This document shows positions 33,782 to 43,592 of a stretch of 64,000 bases of DNA, in pieces. Source of the stretch: Inonotus obliquus (taxonomy: Eukaryota > Basidiomycota > Agaricomycetes > Hymenochaetales > Hymenochaetaceae); NCBI GenBank assembly GCA_032164295.1, contig JAJHTX010000006.1, forward strand, positions 310,001 to 374,000, read 5' to 3'. Position 1 is the first letter of the stretch. Every line of letters begins with the position of its first letter. The notes below the pieces were generated by a model. It saw only the letters and a program-made list of their open reading frames with translations. It had not been told where the DNA came from and did not search any database. The position numbers and the translations under genes are program-made.

Positions 33782-34816
33782 TCAAGGTTTATTCTTCTCT
33801 TGATCTGGCTGAGTCTCAACACGATTATTGGACCTAAGATCTGGAGAACGAATGGCTTGTGCAACTAAAGGGTCGAGTTTGACTGCCTTGTAGTACAAAA
33901 GACCATACTTCGGATCTGATATGGAGAGCTTCGACATTTGTTCGATCAGCTTCTCTACCTCATCAGGTTCTGTCTTCTTCACCCTATCCTGAGCTCTTCT
34001 CAACTTCGAATCAGTCTTGCCGATCTTTGGAGACTGAGTTTCCCTTATCCTATCGGATACGATCTTGACCTCATCCTCATCTTCCTTCTCATTACTTCCG
34101 AGGTCATCTTCAGGTTCATCTCTGAATGGGTTTGGAGTTTCCTTCTTTTCCTCCCCATCAATCATGTCGAACCTGTCTGCATTCAACATTGACTCTGCAG
34201 CATTCCATATCTGCTCCAAATTGAAAGGTTCAGCCATGTCATGGTCTGGATCCTTTAGTAAGAGTCGATTCTCTAGGTGTGCTCGAGTGTAGTCATCGAG
34301 TCCATTCCAAAAATAGGTAGCCTGTTCCTCCTTGGTTATTTTCTTGTGAGCGAATAGCCATCCTCCTATCTTGGTAAACTCTCTGGAATACTGCGTAAAT
34401 TGTTTCCAGCTCTTGACTCTCGAGTCTCGATTAGCGTACATGAATCTCTTGAGATCCATCTTTGTATATCTCTTCTCATTGAGCTGGGCATCGAACAGCC
34501 TCAGCAGTTGAGTCTTGAGATTCTTCCAATTGGGTATAGCGAAATCATTAAGACCTTCGATCACCTGGATTACCTGCCTCGAGCAGTATCGAGTGATGGT
34601 CTTGCACTTGTCTGTGTCAAGCGTGACATTGTACTTAGAACACAATTGTTCATAATAATCTAGAAAGGCCTTGACTTCTGAGAAATGTCCTGTGAATGTC
34701 TTGGGAGCATTCTTCGAGGTCGAGTATGGCATATCTAGAACCGATAACGATGTCTGATTGGTCGAGGGAACTTCTTCCTCATGATTGGTAGTCTGTGTAG
34801 CACTGTCAGTGGTCAT
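33782..34816 (-). CDS. gag: Gypsy Gag (capsid region)
   Basis: 344 codons from an ATG about 125 bases inside the 5' LTR. The core region has the retrotransposon Gag look: FTGHFSEVKAFLDYYEQLC, YCSRQVIQVIEGL, NWKNLKTQLLRLFDAQ, and SRVKSWKQFTQYSREF. The C-terminal third is charged. It ends in TGA at 33784-33782, ahead of the zinc knuckle in the same frame. Confidence 0.9.
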   Translation of the reverse strand: MTTDSATQTTNHEEEVPSTNQTSLSVLDMPYSTSKNAPKTFTGHFSEVKAFLDYYEQLCSKYNVTLDTDKCKTITRYCSRQVIQVIEGLNDFAIPNWKNLKTQLLRLFDAQLNEKRYTKMDLKRFMYANRDSRVKSWKQFTQYSREFTKIGGWLFAHKKITKEEQATYFWNGLDDYTRAHLENRLLLKDPDHDMAEPFNLEQIWNAAESMLNADRFDMIDGEEKKETPNPFRDEPEDDLGSNEKEDEDEVKIVSDRIRETQSPKIGKTDSKLRRAQDRVKKTEPDEVEKLIEQMSKLSISDPKYGLLYYKAVKLDPLVAQAIRSPDLRSNNRVETQPDQEKNKP

Positions 34817-34941
34817 GATAACAATGCAAATGACTTAGCGAAAAATTCTTCTTTGCTCTGATCGATGAGCGATGATGGTAAAACTTGATATGGTTATAAC
34901 CACAACTATCGAATAGCTGCCCTGCGGTGGTCACCAAGTTT

Positions 34942-36753
34942 TGTCGTGCTGGGATGGTATTGGCTGTTGAATAACCAAGTACACTCCCACTGAGTCAACC
35001 GGTCTAATTATCTAGGCGGGTAGTCTTCCCAGTTGTTCGTTGAAGCTATGGGCAACTTGTTGTAGTTGGAGGGTTGAGAGACTCAAGTTTGAGTAGAGAG
35101 GTAGAGTGAGTGAGAGATGAGTCTTTATCCAATTCTCTTGAAAGCGAGTGATAGGTCACAATGGGTGAGGAGCAATTAAATTGTCCACACCGAGGTAGGC
35201 AATGACAAGCTATGCAGAATAGATGTCAATGTCTAGAGGGACACACACACTCGAAGTCTCGAGTTATTAGATATCGACTTTGAGAGGGAGTTTATCACCA
35301 ATGTCCAATTGGAACAGAGGCGATACAATACCTTTGACTAGTACCAAACTAGTCCTTGAGCAATGCAGTTACCCAGTCTTAAGCTGTGGTCAACTGTATG
35401 CGACGAAACCTTGACTTGACTTGCAAATGGTGTGACAAGAGGTCACAGAGTGATGTGAGCTTGTCTTGTTCTGGGGGAGAACTCTGGTGAGTTATTCTAT
35501 GGGGAGTTAATTCTCTGGGGAGTTAATTCTATGGGGAGTTAATTCTATGGGGAGTTAATTCTATGCTCCTCTGGGGGGCTACATGCTGGTCCTTAAATAC
35601 TAATTCCAAGACCAATTTACATAATCCACAGCATAAGCTAAAAATAGATCTGCATCAACCACATCATCAAAATTTGATATCTCCTTCCAAAGCTATGCAT
35701 CAAATACTCCAAATCAAGTGATATGTATCAATGTATCAATGAGTTATTTGATGAATGATGCGCATCAATGAATTAATTGATGAGTGATGTGCATCAATGC
35801 ATGATTTGATGAATGCTGTGCATCAATGAATTACTTGATAGATGCTGTGCATCAATGAGTTATTTGATGAATGATGCGCATCAATGAGTTACTTGATGAA
35901 TGATGTGCCATCAATGAATCAATTGATGAGTCCAGAATATGGTTCAAGGTGATGACCTGATCGATGATCTAATCGATGACTTGATGAATGACCTAATGGA
36001 TGATATAATCGATTACTTGATGGATGAGATAATCGATAACCTAATGAATGATATAATCGATTACTTGATGGATGATATAATCGATGACCTGATGGATGAT
36101 ATAATCAATTACCCAGTTTGGGCTTATTTGGTTTTTGGTATCTGGACTGTGGTCTTTGGTTTTTCCAGAGCGATGTATCGGATGGCTTCTCAGATAAGAC
36201 CAAATGAATGGTGCAACCGGTGGTTCTTGAACCTTCATTTCTGCTTCTAGAGCGTGACCATATAAAGAATGGTTTGTTTATCTATCGCCGCTCGAGTTCC
36301 TTTTCTGCAATTCTTTGTTCTAATGCCACCTTCACGACTTCGTGCACGACTTCACCATCTGCTCTGCCACGCTTCTGAACTTCTCAGGCTGACTTTTGTG
36401 TATCGTCGCGCTTCCTCTAACCCGATTCAGTGAGTTACTTTCTCGACACTTTGCGATCTTTATGCTTAATAGCACGAAGAGTATTTGTGGAGACGACTAT
36501 CATGATCGAGGAGGAGTGGGTCGAGTGGGTACCGGTGCTTGTTACTAGACGAGTTGTGCTCAACGCTTGATAGTAAGCTTGGCACTTTCCATCGGCTTTC
36601 GATTTGCTAACTTGTGTGCAGAATTACGAGTTACTGCGACATCCGATATTTCTTGTTTATCCTTTCTGATGTCCTACTATGTTCTTGCTTCCGATAGTGT
36701 AAAGCGTGCCAATATTACGATTGTTTATGTCCAGGCAATATCCTGGCCTGACA
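34942..36753 (-). repeat. 5' LTR of the Gypsy element
   Basis: Same length (1812 bp) and same sampled sequence as the left LTR, offset by 12,327 bases, including both tandem-repeat zones (about 35497-35567 and 35727-36117). Confidence 0.93.
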
Positions 36754-37495
36754 GCGAGTGATCGCTGCTCCATCGCTTGGCATGCCGAGCTCTCCCATTG
36801 TTGCCAAGGGAGAGGGGATCGGCACCCTTGGCAACGATGGGAGAGCTCGGCATGCCAAGCGATGGAGCAGCGATCACTCGCGCGATGTGTCAGATGCTTG
36901 GTCACACTGTTAGGACCAGTGCGGATTGGATCAGCAGACCGATATTGATTGACTGATCAACACGATCAACGCACCAGAACAAGTCCACTCACTCCGGCAG
37001 TATTCGCAGTCTGTCTTGATAAGCGATGGGAAGTGCAAGGTGGTGCTTTGTAGAGCAGGGTAGCAACAGTACTTAGTCGGGGTCAAGAGACCGGCCGGAC
37101 ACTAGTACCGATGATAAGAGTGGTAGTGAAGAAGAGAAGCTTTGTAGGGCTTCTTTGTATTCACTAGTACAGAAGAATTTTGCTGAGGGACATAGCCACC
37201 CTCGCTTGGCCTATTTATACCCGAAGCTTCTATCTATTGAGTTACCCGGGCTCCCTCAGGCACAGCCTCCTGATCCTTCCGAGCACAGCCCCTATCTTGT
37301 CCGATACCCTGCAATCTCCAATCGGGTGGCGATGCATCTCCAATCTTCCCCGCAATCCTTCTAGGACTTTCGATATGACTTCATATCTGGTCAATGCACA
37401 GCAATCACGCCATCATCGTCCAATCCTGTGGCTTGTGCGGAGCTCCGTGCCTTCCACATTGCCCCAGCCGTCCTTCTCAAATGTTCCTTATGATG

Positions 37496-38305
37496 TCATG
37501 CACAGCAACTCGAACAGTCTGCCATGTCTTCATCTTCTGCAGGTGCTGCTGGGCCGTTCGGCTGCCTTGGTTGACTCGGGCTTCCTCCCTCAATAGGATT
37601 AGCTCGATTATCAATCACCGGAGCAGCGGGCCTATATGGTTCTGCCTGTACCATGGCAGGTAACCCAGTCCGCCAGATTGTCGCTCGGCGATATCCGTCG
37701 GGTATCCGTATCTCCGTTCCTTGCACCTGATCGCCACTGATCCCTTCCATGACGAAGGTTAAGATCGCCCCGTTGATCTGTTCCCTCGGTTGAGAGATTT
37801 CCAATGCTATCATCCCCGGTAGTTGATTCTGCTCCGATTTCCATTGTGCCACTATGTTGCCAAATAGATTATTGCATAGTGCTTGATGTTCTCTTGTAGC
37901 TTCCGCATGTATTGGCCAGTCGAGTTGTATTGCCACTCGTCGGCATAGCTGGTAATGTATCGATCTTCTTGTCCATGCAATTACACCTGAATTCGCAATG
38001 TAGTGTAACCCCCTTCCTGTCCAAACCATAACTTCGTGCAAGTATGCATTTAGTGTAGGTGTGAACAATGGTTGAGTTGTTTCTGCAACCGTCGACCAAT
38101 GGTGGTTGGTTCGAATTGAATACAGGTCACTTCGAAGCATATGATTGACTGCGTCCTCGAGTATCCATGTCTGCAGTATCCATGCTTCCTCATGTGCCCA
38201 TTCACAGAACCTGCATATTGGTGTATTGATTTGTCCTAGTAATGTCGAGCCCCAGGGACAATAGTGTGTGCGTGTATAATATGTTCGATCGAATTGTCTT
38301 TCCAT
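37496..38305 (-). CDS. Unrecognised 269-aa ORF, right-arm copy
   Basis: Mirror copy of the ORF at 21187-21996 on the opposite strand, same length and no stops. Only about four or five residues differ (for example CPWGS followed by TLLG rather than ILPG, and WRTGLP rather than WQTGLP). The conserved length in both arms suggests that the ORF is kept open or was duplicated very recently. No family is recognised. Confidence 0.55.
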   Translation of the reverse strand: MERQFDRTYYTRTHYCPWGSTLLGQINTPICRFCEWAHEEAWILQTWILEDAVNHMLRSDLYSIRTNHHWSTVAETTQPLFTPTLNAYLHEVMVWTGRGLHYIANSGVIAWTRRSIHYQLCRRVAIQLDWPIHAEATREHQALCNNLFGNIVAQWKSEQNQLPGMIALEISQPREQINGAILTFVMEGISGDQVQGTEIRIPDGYRRATIWRTGLPAMVQAEPYRPAAPVIDNRANPIEGGSPSQPRQPNGPAAPAEDEDMADCSSCCA

Positions 38306-38789
38306 GTCTGATGTTTGTGGGAATTTATTGGGTTGTAGCGTCTCTGGATCCGCATGCCAAATAAGTCAATTTCTTCTGACACACACAGGATATAAGCAAT
38401 AACGACTTATAGTAATTTTTTTAAGTCTTTAAATTGCAGGACACAGTATTAAGCTCAGTATATGGGAAAATTCATTATGAGGCCAAACTAGAAGCGCGCA
38501 CGAGCTGACATCCCCCGTCTAATTTCATAAGCTAGCGTGGGTTCCACAGGTGCTACGAATAGACTATACATGAATTTTGTTCTTTAATGGAATATGTCAG
38601 TGTGATTACCATTACACGGTCACTGTAGGGCTTTTGATTTCTAGCTGTACATTACAACCGGTGCATGATGCATTGAGCATTGTCATGTCAGTGTTGCAGG
38701 TAAAACGTCACGGTCACAGGCATTGCACGTAGTCGGTTAGCCAACCACACGCACACGGCGGGCAAAATAGGATATCAGCGGGGATTGTA

Positions 38790-39065
38790 TTTTAAATATT
38801 TTTCGAGCATTTATTTTAAGTATCAGTAAGCATGCCGGCTGAGCCGATATTTAAAGTATCTTTCACATAACGCAATTTTAAATATCGATAAGGATATCGG
38901 TCTAAGGTTATTTTAAATATCGGTCGGATTATAATATGTAAATCAATATTTTAAATATTGCTTTACTGATATTTTAAACATAGGTCAAGATATCAAACTC
39001 GCCGAAATTTCAAATATAGATAAGAATATCGTCAAAGTCAATATTCTAAATATCATTTGAAGACA
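38790..39065. repeat. Subterminal palindromic repeats, left end of the 4.7-kb element
   Basis: About ten AT-rich units built around ATATTTTAAATATC alternate with short GC-rich spacers. They face a matching set near 42490-42754 at the other end and resemble the units at the tips of the giant element. Confidence 0.75.
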
Positions 39066-39160
39066 TATTGAGCGGGCAATAAGTGGGCAATGGGAGGGCA
39101 ACAGGCGGGCAATGAGAGGGCAATGAGTGGGCAATGGGCAGGCAATGAGAGAGCGATGAG
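39066..39160 (+). repeat. GGGCAATGAG-type tandem repeats
   Basis: About nine 10- to 11-bp units (GCGGGCAATAAGTGGGCAAT and variants). The inverted set, CCCATTGCCC-type, lies at about 42355-42490, so the units belong to the inner part of the inverted ends of the 4.7-kb element. Confidence 0.8.
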
Positions 39161-39279
39161 TGGGTGTGCAGTTGAAGCCTGTATGCAGTCAGTAAGGGCA
39201 AATACAGCATCAAGGTCCTATACCAAGTCATAACTCAGTCCCGTCAAAGAGTCTGTCAATAATGGACCACTAGTACATG

Positions 39280-39287
39280 TATAAATA
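39280..39287 (+). promoter_or_regulatory. Candidate TATA box inside the capture element
   Basis: TATAAATA lies about 125-130 bases ahead of an ATG (39413) that opens a 40-odd-codon frame reaching the captured histidine-kinase piece, though out of frame with it. It may be the promoter of a chimeric transcript; no proof. Confidence 0.3.
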
Positions 39288-39515
39288 GAAATTGAGATTT
39301 CAAAGGGCGATGGCAGGGTGATGAGTGGGTGTGTAGATAGAGTGTAGGGAGTTGTCCAACATCTTCGATTCCATTCTATCATTACACACCTACATTAATA
39401 CCATACCACATAATGTACCCGATAGACTTTGAGGAACATAGAACCCTCACCTTTCTCTACCTCGTGAAGCTAAGCAAACAGGACACGATTCTCCTGTCCA
39501 CCATTACAAGCGCAA

Positions 39516-41417
39516 GGCATTCAGGGCATTTGGGCAGACTTGACTTGCAATGTGAACGTAAGTGTTCTATTTGAAGAACCTATTCGCAACAATGGTACTC
39601 ACCAGGGTCGCGCAGAAAATGGCAAGCAACCTCACTGACCAAGTGTGTTCGATTTTGAATGTCATGAAGGCTGTCGCGCTGTCGTGCAGTAAATGTATTT
39701 GATTAAAACCTAGTTATTCTAGTATAATCAACAAACACACTGCTCGCTGGGTCAATCGGATTGTTTATGCAATCGGATAGTTTACCCAGTGTTCGTTTAG
39801 GCAAAGGAAGCTATGAATCTAATCAGAACAATACTAGTACTTATTTGGTAAGTAGTGGCTATCTGCTATATTAGGCTATATTAAGCTCAAGGCAATTGCT
39901 TGATCACTCAATATGTCTGTAAGCTAAGTACACTGAGTCTTAGCTAATTCTTATTCTTAATCACACGGGATTTGTTAAACTGTTTCTTGAGATGAGATTA
40001 CTCTTGAGGGACTGGTTACCGCTGCTAGAGTATCACTGATTTTACTTAGTAAGCTAAGAGCACTGAGTCTTAGCTGATTCTTGATCACACAGGGTGTTTC
40101 AGACTGTTCTGAAGGTAAACTGTTGCTCGGGGGGCACTTCTTATTCTCTTGTTGAGGGCAAGGGAGGCCGCTCTTATATACTTTACAGGATGGTGGCTGT
40201 GCTACAGGTATGAGTCATTTCTATCTATACGTAGTTATATTACATCCTTATTGGTACTAATTAATATTCTATATTTGTACTAGATTCATTTATTTTTAGT
40301 ACACTTTGCCCTTTGATCGCTACTTCTTTGCTCATTTGCATTTTAATTTATACAATTCTGGTAGTACTTTGCTCATTTACGCACTGCCTTCTTTGCTTTT
40401 TCCAGTATCAATTATACTCTTTTAAGCAACTTTGCTTGTTTACGCACTGCCTCCTTTGCTCTCTCTGATGTAGATTATACTGTTTTAGGCTATTTTGCTT
40501 ATTCATGCACTGCCTCCTTTGCACATGCCAAGCAATTAATTAATACCTCATTTAGTTATATTATATTTCTTTTTAGTTATCACTTATACGATCTAGATAG
40601 CCTACTATCACTGCTCTATCTATTATCTATACCCTGAAACCTTCGCATAAAGCTAGAAGATACTTATTCAATTGGAATTATATTAGTACCAGTTTCGAGG
40701 CACATCTTGGAGCATATTATATATATAAGACTATCAATGTGCGGGATTATTTCCTGCAGCTTCTCATCATGCTTCTTCATACAATCAAAGTCATTCCCAG
40801 CCTACGTCTTCTATTACATCGCCTTCGAGGATTGTGTTCGCTGAATCGTACTGTCAAAATTTCATCACCTATTAGGTATTTAACTGATATTCATATGCTT
40901 TTTAGAGATCTGATGCTGTCTTGGTTACAGAATATGGGTAGAGACGACCACCTCTATAAAAATTGAGTGGGTAGAGTTTGAGTGGTTCTTAGGAGAGCAT
41001 CTGATTTCTCGAACAATCCGGTATGTTATTTATTACTTTATTCTGTAGTATAATGGCTAATATTCCTGCTAGACGTGTAACTTTTGATAATTTGCAAGAG
41101 GAATGGTACAATAAGCAGGCATGACTATTGAATCAACACGTTACGAGTCTTTGATAATTTCTGTGATAATGCCCTGTTATGCTTGACGAATTTGATATTG
41201 GCTATTATGTAATACATTTATGGCCTGACAGCGCACGGAAACTTGTCCAAGGTTGTCGATATAGATGCGCAGGGTGAATTGTTAGGAAACCGTGAACAGC
41301 ATGGTTGCCCAAGTTTCGCTACTTGCAAATGAAGTTGTTTGTGTGTCAATCGAAGTCATTACTGCAGGTAAACTCGGTGGACAAGCAGTTGTTCCTGACG
41401 TGAAAGGGGTGTGGAAG
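39516..41417 (+). pseudogene. Captured piece of a group III hybrid histidine kinase (HAMP repeats), split by a solo LTR
   Basis: Joined pieces read GIQGIWADLTCNVN, then after a canonical intron (39558-39629) KMASNLTDQVCSILNVMKAV, then across the inserted LTR AHGNLSKVVDIDAQGELL, and after a small deletion TVNSMVAQVSLLANEVV and GKLGGQAVVPDVKGVWK. This is the signature repeat of the NIK1/Os-1 type osmosensing kinases, whose N-terminus stacks HAMP units. No kinase or receiver domain is present, and the deletion shifts the frame, so it is a non-functional fragment. Retention of introns shows capture from genomic DNA, not from mRNA. Confidence 0.82.
39680..41230 (-). repeat. Solo LTR of a related Gypsy family
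   Basis: The stretch begins TGTCGTGC and ends GGCCTGACA, the same tips as the LTRs of the intact Gypsy element, and is flanked by GCGC on both sides (39676-39679 and 41231-41234). Removing it and one GCGC restores a continuous HAMP reading frame (KAVAHGNLSK). It is 1551 bp against 1812 bp and clearly diverged inside. Two copies of a 50-bp unit (GTAAGCTAAG..CACTGAGTCTTAGCT) lie at about 39918-39967 and 40050-40095. Confidence 0.85.
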
Positions 41418-41425
41418 GTTAGTTA

Positions 41426-41542
<117 letters not shown>

Positions 41543-41568
41543 CTACAATGCATAAATGGGAAAATGAA

Positions 41569-42203
41569 CTATACAAAGTTGTGCCATAACACTTCCATTG
41601 GGTCCTCTAGGACACACACGATAACACCAACATCTGCCGTCTCATCTTCAATTGTGGGACAACTGTAACCCTCTTGTATAGTAGACAGCTTCCTCAACTT
41701 GCTGAAATGTGTAAAACCCCAACCGTACTCCTCAGCAATGAAACGATGGTGGGCATCTAGGGATAGCATTGGTTATCAGTCTGATTTGGGTCGTGCCCCG
41801 ACATGCAAAAAGCGATGACTATTTGGATGGTAGGGGAAGTGCAAGACGTACGAGAAACGGTGTAGACGGTGGGGTCGGTGGGATTCAAGATGACAAGAGC
41901 GAACTGAGCGCGTCCCTGCCATCCCTCCAGTGCTCTCTTTGGATTGACAAAGTACAGACACACGGATACGGAATCGTTCGGTAGCACGTTTGAGTTACCG
42001 AAGAGATATAAAAGTATTCGCCTAGTAAGACGTTCAGGTACCGGTGAAAGGTAAGGACGTACCAATGATGTCCCCCACACTCAAGCTCCGGACTGATGAT
42101 CTTCTTTTTTATTTCCTCCAATTTGTCAGCCTCCAATGGTAAACAGCGAAATCTTTAACTTCATGCCCTAGATCTGGCATGTTCTTCTCTGCGAACACTG
42201 TAT
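41569..42203 (-). pseudogene. Captured MATH domain of a USP7/UBP15-type deubiquitinase
   Basis: Minus-strand pieces read MPDLGHEVKDFAVYHWRLTNW, then with a frame disruption KKIISPELECGGHHW, and after an intron RILLYLFGNSNVLPNDSVSV, LEGWQGRAQFALVILNPTDP, and after a second intron AHHRFIAEEYGWGFTHFSKL and VCVLEDPMEVLWHNF. This order matches the substrate-binding MATH domain at the start of USP7-family ubiquitin hydrolases. The catalytic protease domain is absent. GT-AG introns are kept, but the frame is broken near 42100, so the fragment cannot make the full domain. It faces the captured histidine-kinase piece tail to tail. Confidence 0.85.
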
Positions 42204-42304
42204 CTATAATTCAGAATGAACGAGTAAGTTTATCTGCGCATACAGGCTCGTCTCCATTGTAGCAACTAGAACAGCGGCTCAATATCTCTCATGGACACAG
42301 GTTC

Positions 42305-42500
42305 ATCTTCGCCCTTACTGACCGCATACAAGCTTCAACTGCACACCTGCTCATCGCCCGCCCATTGCCCTCTCATCGCCTGCCCATTGCTCGCCTATTG
42401 CCCACCCGTCACCCGCCCATCACCCGCCCGTTGCCCTCTCATTGCCCTCTCATTGCCCACTCATTGCCCGCCCGTCACCTGTTCATCGTCCGCTTAATAT
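42305..42500 (-). repeat. Inner inverted-repeat zone, right end of the 4.7-kb element
   Basis: Complement of 39060-39215: a block CTTACTGACCGCATACAAGC matches the left block around 39175-39200, followed by CCCATTGCCC-type tandem units. Confidence 0.75.
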
Positions 42501-42754
42501 CTACCCAACCAATATTTATAATATCCGGTCTGGCAATACCCTTATTGATTCTTAAAATATCATCTAAGTAGATATCTTGATTGATATTTAAAATATACAC
42601 CAAGTCGATATCTTAAATATCAATAAAAATATCAGTAAGAGGATTTTTTAAATATCTCGCGGATGGGGATATCCTAATTTATATTTAAAATATCGACACG
42701 TGAAATATATTATAAGTATCGGCGCAGCCGGGACGCTTATCGATATTTAAAATA

Positions 42755-43424
42755 CAGGAAAATACCGGTCCTTTAAACAGTACCGTTCCTTTGAACACCA
42801 TGACTTTTCTCACTCAATTCTTCACTTATCAACTCAGAAAAATGCATGTACTAAAGGATAGTATGTATCACTAAGTCTGCAAACTTACAAGAAGTTTGAG
42901 CAAGCTGTTGAGTCTAGAAAAATTATACAGTGCGGATATTTGGTGAAATTCACAGACCTGAGTCGAAACCAATTCCTCCTGCAATTTCCCCTGCTATTTA
43001 ACTGTATGGATAACCTGATACTCTAAAAGTATGCTACATATTCTACTTTCACTCCAAGTTTCAGGGAGAAACTGCTGCTCAATCAATTAATATTGTAAGA
43101 AAATCTCAAGAGTGTGATAGTCAAAATGATCGGCGTGCTGACAAAATAGGATATCTCGGCAACTCATTACAACCGGAGTGTAATTGATATTGGCGTGACA
43201 TTACGTCACAAGGTGTTCAAAGGAGTCGTTTTCCGTGACAGGAGCCCTTGTTTCTTTCCAGGTCCATATCTATTTTTCTAGCACACCTTCCGGCTTAGAA
43301 AATAATCAGCATGTGTCTCCTATAGTATACTCCATGAAAATGTACTTTAATTGTAGAAAAGTTGTGTGTGGAAAGACCTGGGGGCAAGTTTGTAATTGGT
43401 GTTTAAAGGAATGGTATTTTCCTG
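42755..43424. mobile_element. TA-flanked MITE, 670 bp
   Basis: Begins CAGGAAAATACCGGTCCTTT and ends with a near complement (AAAGGAATGGTATTTTCCTG), flanked by TA (42753-42754 and 43425-43426). Excising it restores a continuous run of subterminal units in the 4.7-kb element. No coding capacity is seen. TA target and tips beginning CAGG place it with Tc1/mariner-class MITEs. Confidence 0.75.
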
Positions 43425-43592
43425 TATCGGCAAAAAAATAATTTAAAATAGCGCCCCCTCCGATATTCTATTTTGCCCGCCGTGGCACGGGGGTCACGTT
43501 TTATGCACGTGATCTGCTGTGGTGATGGACGCATCTGTGGTTGGTGTGTCGCTGTTGTTGACTTTCACCATTCACGACTTTCACCATTCACA

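Larger units (their letters stand above)
22615..36753 (-). mobile_element. Complete Gypsy-type LTR retrotransposon, 14.1 kb
   Basis: Two direct repeats of exactly 1812 bp (22615-24426 and 34942-36753) begin TG and end CA and are flanked by GCGA (22611-22614 and 36754-36757). The coding strand is minus, so the right repeat is the 5' LTR. Next to it a stretch reading TGGTGACCACCGCAGGGC on the minus strand (about 34936-34919) could be the primer-binding site. The order is Gag, NC-protease, three extra ORFs, then Pol with RT before integrase, which is the Gypsy/Metaviridae order. Equal LTR length and identity in every stretch I compared mark a very recent insertion. At 14.1 kb it is large for a fungal Gypsy. 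Confidence 0.93.
20940..38552. mobile_element. Large palindromic (foldback) element with 8-bp target duplication, split by a Gypsy insertion
   Basis: The left end CACCTGTGGAACCCACGCTA at 20940 recurs inverted at 38552, and CTACGAAT flanks both sides (20932-20939 and 38553-38560), an 8-bp duplication typical of hAT-type insertion. Taking out the Gypsy element and one copy of its GCGA duplication leaves 3470 bp made of two arms of about 1.7 kb in near-perfect inverted repeat. The centre is near 36815 and reads as a hairpin around TTGCCAAGGGAGAGGGG and its partner. Each arm carries the same 269-codon ORF and a TATA-bearing, LTR-like stretch. No transposase domain is recognised. It sits in the 3' flank of the FunK1 fragment. 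Confidence 0.75.

Noticed and set aside
40739..40966. 75-codon plus-strand ORF in the solo LTR
   Set aside because: It lies within the LTR boundaries and lacks any domain; probably chance.
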